From the NCBI GenBank assembly GCA_036346225.1, contig JARFIW010000900.1, positions 2,749,001-2,813,000 of the forward strand: a DNA stretch of 64,000 nt, written 5' to 3'. Origin of the DNA: Platerodrilus igneus (taxonomy: Eukaryota; Arthropoda; Insecta; Coleoptera; Lycidae). The notes beneath the pieces were generated by a model. The model did not search any database and had not been told where the DNA came from. It saw only the letters and a list, made by a program, of their open reading frames with translations. Positions 55,735 to 64,000 of this stretch are shown one piece after another. The translations under genes were made by a program, and so were the position numbers. Position 1 is the first letter of the stretch. The number at the start of each line of letters is the position of its first letter.

Positions 55735-57950
55735 TTGGGAATGGTTAAAAACTGTCGTAGTTATCCAGGGGCTGACATAGATAGCGATCATAACTTAGTT
55801 AAAATGAAGTGTAAACTAAAATTCAAAAAATTGAGAAAAGTTAAAAGAGAGGGATGAGATCTAGGTAAGCTTAATGATAGTAGGGTAAAAGAGGAATATA
55901 AACAAGTATTAGATAATAAGAGCAAAGAGATAGCTGTAGGAGGGAATGTAGAAAATAGATGGAAAGAAATAAAACTGACTGTACATGATACAGCAACACA
56001 GACTATAGGTAAGAAAAAATAGAAGCGAGAAAACCCTGGGTAACAAAGGAGATATTAGATTTAATAGAGAATAGAAGAAAACTTAAACCTTTCAGAGAAG
56101 TGGATAGTGAAAGTAAGCAAAAATATAATACAGTTAGAAATAAGATAGTACATGAGTGTAGAAAAGCTAGAAATAAATGGATGGAGGAGAATTGTAAGGA
56201 ATACAAGATGATTTGAGAGTAGGTAAGACAGACAGGGCTTACAGGGCAGTTAAAAAGTTTTTGGGAAGATAGGAAAAATATAATGGTATTAGAGACGAGA
56301 ATAATGAGCTTCTAATAAATAAAGTTGAGGTAGCTGATAGATGGAAAAGATATTTAGAAGATTTATATAAGGAGACGATATGGATGAGTTAGAGAACGAC
56401 CAAGAAGAGGATGTAGAAATAGGGTTCTCAATATTAAGAGAGGAATTTGATAGAGCTGTTCGGAATCTTAAACTAAATAAAGCGCCAGGGATAGACGATA
56501 TTCCCGCAGAATTAATAAAATATGCTAGTCAGAAAACTTTAGATAGATTATATGAACTAATAAAAGTAATATATGACACAGGTGAGGTTCCAATAGATTT
56601 CGAAAAAAATATTATTATCACAATCCCAAAAAGTCAGGAGCTGATAGGTGTGAGAATTTTAGAACGGTTAGTTTAACTTCTCATGCTTCCAAAATACTAA
56701 CAACAATAATTAAAAATAGAGTAGAAGCTTTGACTGAGAATTATTTAGTCGAAGACCAATATGGTTTTCGTAAAGACAGAGGGACTAGAGAACCGATATT
56801 AATGATTAGGGTAATTATCGAAAAAGGTTACAAAAATAAAAAGACTCATTTTGCGTTTGTAGATTTAGAAAAGCATTTGATAGGGTTAATTGGATTGTTA
56901 TGTTCAGGGTTTTGCAGAAAATAGTAATCTATCTTATGTATAGAAAAATTATTTACAGTCTATATAAAACCAAAGCGTAGTAATTAGATTGGATGAAATA
57001 GAAAAGGAAGCTAAGATTAGAAATGGTGTTAGACAGGGTTGTATACTGTCTCTCTTGATTTTTAATGTTTATATTGAGGAAGCATTAAACTTAGCTAGAG
57101 AGAGAAAAGAGATATGTATTAGTGTACAGGGACAGAAAGTAGACATGTTACGTTTTGCAGATGATATAGCCATTATAGCAGAGTCTAGAAAAGAGTTAGG
57201 AGAGTTTTTAAATATTTTAGATGAGATACTACAGAGTAACTATAGTATGAGAATTAACTCAGTAAAGACAAAGATAATGACAAGTGAGTTACAGCCTAGT
57301 TCTAAACCAAAATTAAAAATAGGTAATACCGAGTTAGAGGAGCTAGATGAATTTTGCTATTTAGGTAGTATAATTACAAAGGATGGACGTAGCAGAAGGG
57401 ATATAGTAGCTAGAATAGCTCAAGCTAGAAAATGTTTTTAAAAAGAAAAACTTACTAATAGCTAATAGTATTAGTTTAGATAATAGAAAAAGTTTCTTAA
57501 AGTCGTACGTATGGAGCGTTCTACTATATGGTAGTGAGACTTGGACAATTAAAGAAGTAGATAAGAAAAAGATAGAAGCTTTTGAAACTTGGTGTTATAG
57601 GAGAATGTTAAAGATTAGTTGGACAGATAGAGTAACAAACGAGGAAGTTTATAGAAGGATAGGTGAGGAACCCTGTATGTGGAAACAATTGAAGGTCAGG
57701 AGAGATAGAATGATAGGGCACCAGTTAAGACATGAGGGACTATTTAGTAAAGTCTTAGATTATAGACTACCAAATAAAAATACAGTCGGAAGGCCTAGAC
57801 AAAGCTATATTAGTCAAATTATTAGAGATTTAGGTTGTGAAGGGTATGCAGACCTTTTTAGACTAGCTCAGAATAGAAAAGAATTTAGAGCTGCGTCAAA
57901 CCGAATTTAAGTAAGTTCGAAAACAAAACAAAAAAAAAATAAAAATCAGG
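55735..57950 (+). pseudogene. Non-LTR (LINE) retrotransposon, copy D (best preserved)
   Basis: A separate subfamily from copies A and B, 5'-truncated in the endonuclease (NCRSYPGADIDSDHNLVKMK near 55750-55810). The order is: a linker with WVTKEILDLIENRRKLK near 56040; RT palm parts KLNKAPGIDDIPAELIKY near 56470-56520, DQYGFRKDRGTREP near 56755, FVDLEK near 56855, RNGVRQGCILS near 57020 and MLRFADDIAII near 57145 (catalytic ADD intact); then the thumb and a C-terminal region WSVLLYGSETWTI near 57510, KISWTDRVTNEEVYRRIGEE near 57610 and VGRPRQSYISQIIRDLGC near 57785. Several frameshifts remain, for example near 56655, 56885, 56980 and 57435, so it is dead. An A-rich tail lies at 57920-57950. 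Confidence 0.9.
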
Positions 57951-57954
57951 TAAC

Positions 57955-58160
57955 TAAATGTCACCATGACATAACTCACAATTAGTTAGCGGTATGGCAT
58001 GTTGGTAGCGTTTCGTTGCTTAAGCCTTACCATAACATATAATTTAACACTTTTCCTTTTTGAAGCGGATAACCAGGTTATATTTCATTTCCTTATAAAT
58101 GGTAATTATGTAACCATGCTAGAGTTCTTTAACAAACATCAGGTTGCTAATATCTATGTA
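57955..58160. other. Short spacer, nothing recognised
   Basis: No supported feature. Confidence 0.4.
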
Positions 58161-58164
58161 GAGC

Positions 58165-58350
58165 CAGGTGGATAGGAAAAAGATAGAAGGATATAGGAAG
58201 ACCTAGACCAAACTATATTAGTCAAATTATTAGAAATTTAGGTTGTGAAGGGTATGTAGAGCTTTTTAGATTAGCACAGAATAGAAAAGAAGTTAGAGCT
58301 GCGTCAAACCGACCTTAAGTAAGGTCGAAAACAAAATGATGATGATGGTA
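58165..58350 (+). mobile_element. 3'-end fragment of the copy D LINE subfamily
   Basis: The last ~170 bp of the same subfamily: GRPRPNYISQIIRNLGC-type residues, LAQNRKEVRAASNRP and stop. A short tail of TGATGATGATGG follows. It lies about 230 bp after the end of copy D, another case of a reiterated 3' end. Confidence 0.85.
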
Positions 58351-58354
58351 GTAT

Positions 58355-59245
58355 AGGTTTTCGGCTATACTGTCACCGTCGCCGTCGTAAGCCAATAGTA
58401 ATTGACTTTACCGCGAGTGGAGAAATGCAATAACTTTCTCTGTAATGGAGACACTATACTGGTGCCTTGAAGTCTTGAGCTAGTGCAATGGATTGCTGCA
58501 GAAGAAGACATCTGCCCGAACCATTCTTTTCTTTTATCTTTCCGTAGTCCTCCTATTGGAGGCGTTCAGCGGAATTTGCCGGCAGCTCCTGGTATTGTAA
58601 ATTATAATTGTAAATACTTTATTGTGTTTTATGGTGGTGTTACATTGCATATAGATACGATGTTTAGTAGGGTATGATGTTAGTTTACTCTTTTTATCTT
58701 TACCTGATATCTTCTTAAAAATTGCCCGATGGGACGAAATTTATAACGGTTAACCTAACTGTCTAATTACATATAAAAGTATAACACCATTTCATTGAGG
58801 TTCTTTTCTTGTATTAGTTGTGTCAATAGAAGTTAGAATAATATCTTTCTCATATCATGTCAGTAAATTATCGAATTGCAAGTATGTCTTGCTATACTCA
58901 CCGGCTAGGTCACGTTATACAACATGTTCAACGTAGAGACATTATCCTTCAGTTTATTTTGATAATTATTTTTAATATGTACGTAACTCTGTGAACAAGC
59001 TCGCCTGCTAAAATTTTTGAGTGTAGACATGTTATTTTTTTTTTTTTATTTGTTTTTTGGCATGTTTGAGAATTTTGCCTATTTATAGATCCTGATCCTT
59101 GACCAAGTTTATACTTCGGCGCTTTTATGTATAAAGAACTTAATAGTGAACAGTTTTGATATTTGTGGGGACTTTTACTCCATTTATAGTTCCCAAATAA
59201 TTAAATATGAATGCATATATACGACTCAAACCGTCGAACAACCAG
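58355..59245. other. AT-rich DNA, nothing recognised
   Basis: No supported feature. Confidence 0.45.
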
Positions 59246-59249
59246 TGTC

Positions 59250-60235
59250 TACTTAAATTCAAAATGCCACTCTTGAAAGTCGCCGTCTTCAAATTCACAT
59301 CTTCTCACTGATGTTTCCAGATTCAAATACTCTATCTTAGGTTACTCCTTGAAATTTTTCAAAAAGCAAACATTCTTACCTATCCAAATCACGATCCTCA
59401 AGACCATAATGAGCAATCTTCACCAAGCCCTACCATAATCTATCTAATTTACACGGCCCATCTAAATCAAATAAATGAACGCATCATCCATTATGGTGCC
59501 ATTCCTGGTTTTCTTTTACTACTACGCATTGCCGACGTTTTTTGCACCGCATTGTCAGCCTATTCCTAGTGTATCTATTAAAAATCTACAAAACCATGTT
59601 CCTCGATGTACACCCATTAGAAATCCAATTTCAGTCCAAATTCGGATTCTAAAGTGCTATTTACACACCCGCGTTCTAATTTGTAATGCATTCTTCATCT
59701 TTACCAATACAGAAATAAAGACTTTTATCTACAACTCTATACTCAATCAGCCCAGCAATTCTGGTTCTTCAATTACCGGCAGATACACCTACTAAATGAT
59801 TTCCACCATCACAAGGTTTCCCTATCATGTCCCTCTCTCCAGTCGCACCATTCTCCATTTCTAACCTATCCCAAAAAATTCAGAGTGAAGTTGCATTCTT
59901 TTTGTTTAATCCTTTTTACCATATGCCTATATGCCCTGCATGATTACTTGGAAACTCCGCACCACCTTAATTTACTAATGTTCAATTTTGACCCTTCTCT
60001 CCAACGCATCTATAAACTTAACTCCCTCTACATACATTCCTTGTCAAGCATCGGTCTCTCCATTTTAGTAACTTCAAGAAATATTAATCGCCAAACCCGG
60101 CATCTTTTAATCTAACCTCAGGTATTAATCCAATCTATAACAGATCACCAACCCTCCAGTTGCTATCCACCATATTAACATCATTCACCCACTAGCACAT
60201 ATTATAGCTTGAAGAAGTCAAGGGATTCAAGCTAA
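59250..60235. other. G-poor, C/T/A-rich block, unidentified
   Basis: A strand-asymmetric stretch with few G on the plus strand. Frames at 59475-59795 and 59885-60115 (+) have no recognised domain. It ends with a hairpin: TAGCTTGAA (60205-60213) pairs perfectly with TTCAAGCTA (60226-60234). A decayed retroelement is possible but not shown. Confidence 0.3.
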
Positions 60236-60261
60236 GTTGCAAGCATGTATAGAAGCTTGTA

Positions 60262-60557
60262 TACCCTACATTTGATTTTCCAATGCTTCACTTGAGGGTA
60301 CTACATTGGACTGGAAGCGAGTTTATTTACCTGAAATTTTTGAATTTTGTCTAACCCTTGCTAGCCCAAGTAAGGTAGGGATCTTTAACGTGCGTAACAA
60401 CACACACACGTTACCTACATTTTACCTCTCATCCAAATGAGGGCGTATTTTCGTGAAAAATACTCGCCTAACATTCTTCAAGCGATCCATGTCGGGAAGC
60501 GAACTCGGGATCTTGGACTTGGTAGTCACATGCGAACTAACTTAGCCACGGAGCCGC
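60262..60557 (-). mobile_element. tRNA-derived SINE with probable target duplication
   Basis: Full-length minus-strand copy. The head has GGCTAAGTTAGTTCGCATG (A-box region) and GAGTTCGCTTCCC (degenerate B box). It is flanked by GAAGCTTGTATA at 60252-60263 and 60559-60570, a likely target duplication of 12 bp. Confidence 0.88.
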
Positions 60558-60567
60558 TGAAGCTTGT

Positions 60568-60745
60568 ATACTCTACATTTGATTTTCTAATACTCCACCC
60601 ATAAATACTACATTGACTAGGCAGCCAGTTTTTTTTTAACTCGAAATTTTCAATTTTGCCAAACTCTTGCTGTTCCAAGCAATGTAGAGATTATTAATGT
60701 GCGTGATAACACTCACACGACTTTTATCTCTCATCCGAACCAGAT
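60568..60745 (-). mobile_element. SINE, 5'-truncated, head-to-tail with the previous copy
   Basis: Tail and half of the body, minus strand: a tail CTCTACATTTGATTTTC, then CTTGCTGTTCCAAGCAA and GTGCGTGATAACACTCACACG. The head is missing beyond the GAACCAGAT segment. Confidence 0.85.
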
Positions 60746-60779
60746 CTTTACAATTCTTTACAATTTATTAATTAGGACA

Positions 60780-60925
60780 CTAAGTAATTCAAATAAGAAA
60801 ACGAACTAAATAATTCATTAAAGAAATCGAACTAAGCTACTTAATAAGAAACCGAACTAAACAATTCGATAAGAAAACGAACTAAGCAATTCAATAAGAA
60901 ATCTAGCTAAGAAAACTCCAAATCA
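60780..60925. repeat. ~30-bp minisatellite
   Basis: About five diverged units of AAGAAA(A/T)CGAACTAA(G/A)(C/T)AATTCA(A/T)(T), with a spacing of 28-31 bp. Confidence 0.8.
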
Positions 60926-61455
60926 GGACGTTAAGCTCAAAGCAACACGAGGTCACTGGTTATCAACACGCTGCGGTAGTTAAAAATATTGGGGTGCACG
61001 CAGAGCTACGCGTTTACTAATTGGAATCCACTAATCTAGCAACTGATTCAAACCAGAAGGCTCCCGTAGGAAATCAATTGGATAAACACCAGGTAGCAAT
61101 TATATTTAACTAACAGCATAAATATTTTTTTTCGAATATTTGAAATTTACATGTACTTTGATATCTATGTAAAGAGTCATACAAAAATTTTGGTTGATAC
61201 GTAGAAAATACGTTATAAGAAAGAAGGGTTCATCGAACGTTCAAGGAAACAATCGACATAATACATAGTTATTTTTGCTGGTTTTGAGTGATCAATTAGG
61301 GTTATAATTCTGTGATAAACAGATTTACTTTAAAATTGATTGAAAGGTTTTAAAGTAACAAATGACTTATGAAGGTTTTAAAGTTGTAAATTGTACATAT
61401 TTCTCAGTTCATTATAAAAGCTTGGTTAAATTCGTTTATTTTATTCAGGTATGAA
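60926..61455. other. AT-rich DNA, nothing recognised
   Basis: No supported feature. Confidence 0.4.
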
Positions 61456-61456
61456 G

Positions 61457-61943
61457 TGTTAGAGGGAAAGAGGCAAAAATTCTTTGTTATCATATATTTG
61501 TTCACTCTGTGCAGGGTAAAACTGAGCTAGTCGAGGCATAAATTTTATTGTGTGGATTTTAAAATTATTCTAGATTAATTAGAGGCACAGAGAGGTGGCT
61601 GAGCGTTATAAATACACCGCGAGTTTCGGCGATATCGTAGCAATACATATAAATCGTACAATTCGACGGTTAGTTGAGTTTGAGTCGAAATATTAATCCG
61701 CAAGTATTATAAAATAAATTATTGGTCGGATAGTTAATATAAATACGTTTAATCTCTATAAAAATTAAGTGCTTGTGTGACTAAATTATGTGGTCGAATT
61801 TAGTAATAAATATAGTTCAATCGTCGTGTTAAGAAATAAATTAGTGCCCTGAATATTGTAGTAATTATTCTTTGTAAATAATTGTGAATAATCAGACTTT
61901 TATTTTAGACCAAGTAAAAAACAATAAAAAGAGGTTCGTTACA
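61457..61943 (+). mobile_element. Candidate solo LTR (weak)
   Basis: A block that opens TGTTAGAGG and ends GTTCGTTACA. It contains a TATAAATA box at 61607-61614 and an AATAAA-like signal (CAATAAAAAG) 16 bp before the end, the expected order of promoter and polyadenylation signal in an LTR. A target duplication is not convincing (GAAG versus GAAT), so boundaries and identity are uncertain. Confidence 0.25.
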
Positions 61944-61949
61944 GAATAT

Positions 61950-62370
61950 TGATGTCTGTAGCTTATTTACAAAAATATTAAATATGTATATTTCAATTAC
62001 AATTTCTTTTGATCAATCTCAAAGTAGATTAAATTTATACAAACTTCTATTTCTAGTTATGTCTAGGGTATTAGTGTTTGTTTCCTGCCGAAGCTCACGT
62101 TCAAATGTAGCTGACATTAACCATGAGTATTATATCGCAGGCATAGCAATCTTCTAAGTCATTGGGTAGTACGCAAGTAAATTTTATTGTAAAGTTTTAT
62201 ATATAACAACATGTTCGGTTATTTATTTAAAAAACTTTAGAAATATTATACAAATTTTTGTATTGGTGGGGTTTCTGGGGTGGGTACACAGCATTATGAA
62301 CAGGACCATGCCCATCTTGGCCCCCGTGTGTTGCGCCGGTGACCATTGCAATACGACCATATTTTGTTTC
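61950..62370. other. AT-rich DNA, nothing recognised
   Basis: No supported feature. A short G/C-rich patch lies near 62268-62345. Confidence 0.4.
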
Positions 62371-62375
62371 ATATA

Positions 62376-63082
62376 CGAGGGCCGTCCGGAAAGTAGTACT
62401 CGTTTGTACCTTGTGGAGCGCTGGTGACTAGAGTAGCATCCGGACTAGTTATAACACGTTTATTATATTGCAGCTGTCTATGTGTGAAGTTACGCCTCGC
62501 TGGTACTAACTGTGTTCTTTCTGTGAGCGTTTATAATGTTCAAAAAATAGAGACGCCGCCAGTTGTGAAATTAGGGCTGTGATTAGATTTCTCAACGCAA
62601 GAAATGTGAAACCCCGCAATATTCATCGTCAACTAAAGAAACTGTATGGAGACAATGTTGTGGATGAGTCATCAATTCGGCGTTGGTGTCGTAATTTTAG
62701 TTTGGGCAGAGACAATACCTATGATAAAGAGCGTTCCGGACGACCGTCAATAATTGCGGACGAACTGCTGAGTTTAATTAACGAATTCGTGAAGGCCGAT
62801 CTGTTTACAAAACTCAAGGATTTTTTGGCAGGAAAGAAATTTGAAAGTGATGATGAACTGAAAGCAGCTGTGACTACATATATCAATACATTGGCGGCAG
62901 AGGAGTATGAAGCTGGCATACAAAAACTCGTCTCACGTTATGATAAATGCTTAAATTTGCGAGGTGACTATGTGGAGAAGTAGTGTAAGGTTTGTTCTTT
63001 TCAAATAAAACATTAAAATTTGTTAAGATGTAATAGTTTATTTTTTAGTCAAAAACGGGTACTACTTTCCGGACGGCCCTCG
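62376..63082 (+). mobile_element. mariner element, internally deleted, with intact TIRs and TA target site
   Basis: The left end CGAGGGCCGTCCGGAAAGTA continues GTACTCGTTT. The right end is its reverse complement with one mismatch over about 30 bp. Both ends are flanked by TA (62374-62375 and 63083-63084), the mariner target duplication. At 707 bp it is about half the length of a full mariner (about 1.3 kb). It encodes the ORF described next and has an AATAAA near 63004. The low number of mismatches in the TIRs suggests relatively recent activity, mobilised in trans by a full-length relative. Confidence 0.93.
62579..62983 (+). CDS. Internally deleted mariner transposase: DNA-binding domain joined to C-terminus
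   Basis: A 134-codon open frame. The conventional ATG is not obvious (the frame opens at GTG/ATT near 62579, and a real start may lie slightly upstream after a frameshift). Residues 1-60 are the paired-like helix-turn-helix of mariner transposase (IRFLNARNVKPRNIHRQLKK, then SSIRRWCRNFSLGR and DKERSGRPSII). The last 35 residues (AEEYEAGIQKLVSRYDKCLN, then LRGDYVEK) are the C-terminal end. The catalytic DD34D core between them is missing; the join lies near residues 70-85. The frame is still open, so it could give a DNA-binding, non-catalytic protein. Such truncated forms can act as competitors of the active enzyme, but no expression evidence exists. Confidence 0.85.
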   Translation: MIRFLNARNVKPRNIHRQLKKLYGDNVVDESSIRRWCRNFSLGRDNTYDKERSGRPSIIADELLSLINEFVKADLFTKLKDFLAGKKFESDDELKAAVTTYINTLAAEEYEAGIQKLVSRYDKCLNLRGDYVEK

Positions 63083-63124
63083 TATCTTAAAAATATGTCT
63101 GAAAAGTCTATTTTGTGTTATTTT

Positions 63125-63730
63125 TCCAGAGTTCTAGTAATTCCACAGGTATGTCATCTGTTCCTGCTTCTTTACTGATATTTAAAATTTTTAATACTTT
63201 TTCGACCATTTTAAAATCGGGTTTCTTTAAAGTTTCGCAATATACTCAGGTCACCTATTTACCTTATCTTTATTGATGTATAAATGTCTCTTATTCTTGC
63301 TTAACAAATTTTGATTACATGTTTTACTTTTAGCATAACATTTCTTTACTTATCTTATAAACCTTCTTTGCCCTATACCAGTAATTATTTGTCTTTCAGC
63401 TTCCGCACACCTTTCACTGATCCATTTTCTCCGCTGCTCACTTTATTCTGATTTAAAGTTATTTATACATTATACTTCTGTTTATCTTTAGAATACTTAT
63501 ATTTCCTGCATTCGCTAACCTTTAATATTTCCGCATTTATACAAAGTTTTCTATGAACCCGTTTTTCTGTTAAGATCTCTTGTCTATTAATCATCCATCT
63601 CTCTTCTATATTTTCCGTATCTCTTTGCTACTAAATCGGAATGTTTTTCTTATTTCCTCTTCTTTAGGTTCCCTAATTTCACCTTCCTTGATGGATTAAC
63701 ATTCACCAAATAACTGCTTTTGGCGTTTGC
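63125..63730 (-). pseudogene. Non-LTR (LINE) retrotransposon fragment, copy E
   Basis: Minus-strand remains of another LINE. Near 63720-63240 is the linker region after the endonuclease (ERWMINRQEILTEKR, then CRKYKYSKDKQKYN). Near 63230-63125 is the start of the reverse transcriptase (VEKVLKILNISKEAGTDDIP, then VELLELWKN, the KAPGIDDIPAEL-type block). Many stops and frameshifts. The polymerase active site is absent: it would lie at lower coordinates, where the mariner element and other DNA begin at 63082. Confidence 0.7.
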
Positions 63731-63734
63731 TATT

Positions 63735-64000
63735 TGTATACTCATAAGACTTCTCGAGCGTTCTGTATGGGGAACTTTAGAACGTTAGGCTGTTTAAATA
63801 TGCTAAACTTCTCTCAGACACTTGGCAGAAGGCACGTGTTATATATAATCTTGCGTTCACAAAGAAGTCTTTTTCCATACTCACGTTTGCAATAAAGTCA
63901 TGGTGAACTGCATGTATCTATATAACGACATTATTTCATCGCCTACCACAAACACCTTCTCTAGACTTTAATAGAACGTTGAACCCGTATGAATTTACTT
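63735..64000. other. AT-rich DNA, nothing recognised
   Basis: May continue LINE copy E, but no motif could be read. Confidence 0.35.

Noticed and set aside
58483..58677. 64-codon plus-strand frame after the LINE fragment
   Set aside because: No recognised motif and no splice or start context; treated as chance.

Overview
This is a eukaryotic, AT-rich, gene-poor stretch of nuclear DNA, most likely from an insect. Evidence for an arthropod or insect host: a Methuselah-type GPCR exon, an errantivirus-like env gene, several mariner/Tc1 transposase relics, a P-superfamily (THAP) element and abundant dinucleotide microsatellites. There are no long intact host genes. Host coding sequence is limited to short exon-sized pieces with good splice signals: a candidate first coding exon at 21815-21950 (+), the terminal exon of a peptide-type rhodopsin-family GPCR at 31430-31627 (-), and an internal Methuselah-like GPCR exon at 35654-35835 (+). 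Their partner exons were not found in the window, so the introns are long.

Most of what can be recognised is mobile DNA in various states of decay. From left to right: a non-LTR retrotransposon (945-2935, +) with tandem copies of its 3' end to 3895; head-to-tail arrays of a tRNA-derived SINE (5395-6580, 7250-7602); an errantivirus-like env with its 3' LTR (10200-12330, -); a four-unit repeat carrying GCGCATGCGC palindromes (13190-13870); a mariner relic (16085-16656, +); an 882-bp element with terminal inverted repeats, a perfect 8-bp target duplication and a THAP-domain exon (18189-19070); a SINE dimer with internal GT expansions (22567-23219); a second mariner relic (23957-24650, -); two convergent Tc1/mariner-superfamily fragments (32995-33790); a decayed hAT transposase with TTF-type and dimerisation regions (37870-40325, -); a second non-LTR copy (41930-43071 plus 46599-46790) split by a Ty3-like LTR element that itself carries two SINEs; a third non-LTR copy (55735-57950, +); an internally deleted mariner with near-perfect TIRs (62376-63082); and a fourth non-LTR fragment (63125-63730, -).

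The most striking locus is 49926-55460. About 130-155 bp of imperfect inverted repeat encloses a satellite of roughly 170-bp units. Inside the satellite, between AT microsatellites, sit 3.6 copies of a 300-bp unit; copies 1 and 2 are identical. Each copy has, on the minus strand, a complete type I hammerhead ribozyme core with a self-complementary minimal stem III. This is the architecture known from Penelope-like elements, retrozymes and some animal satellites. No Penelope reverse transcriptase was recognised nearby, so this is either a non-autonomous ribozyme repeat or an orphan terminal repeat of such an element.

All identifications come from reading the sequence and translations. Family names rest on motifs and remembered family patterns, not on searches.
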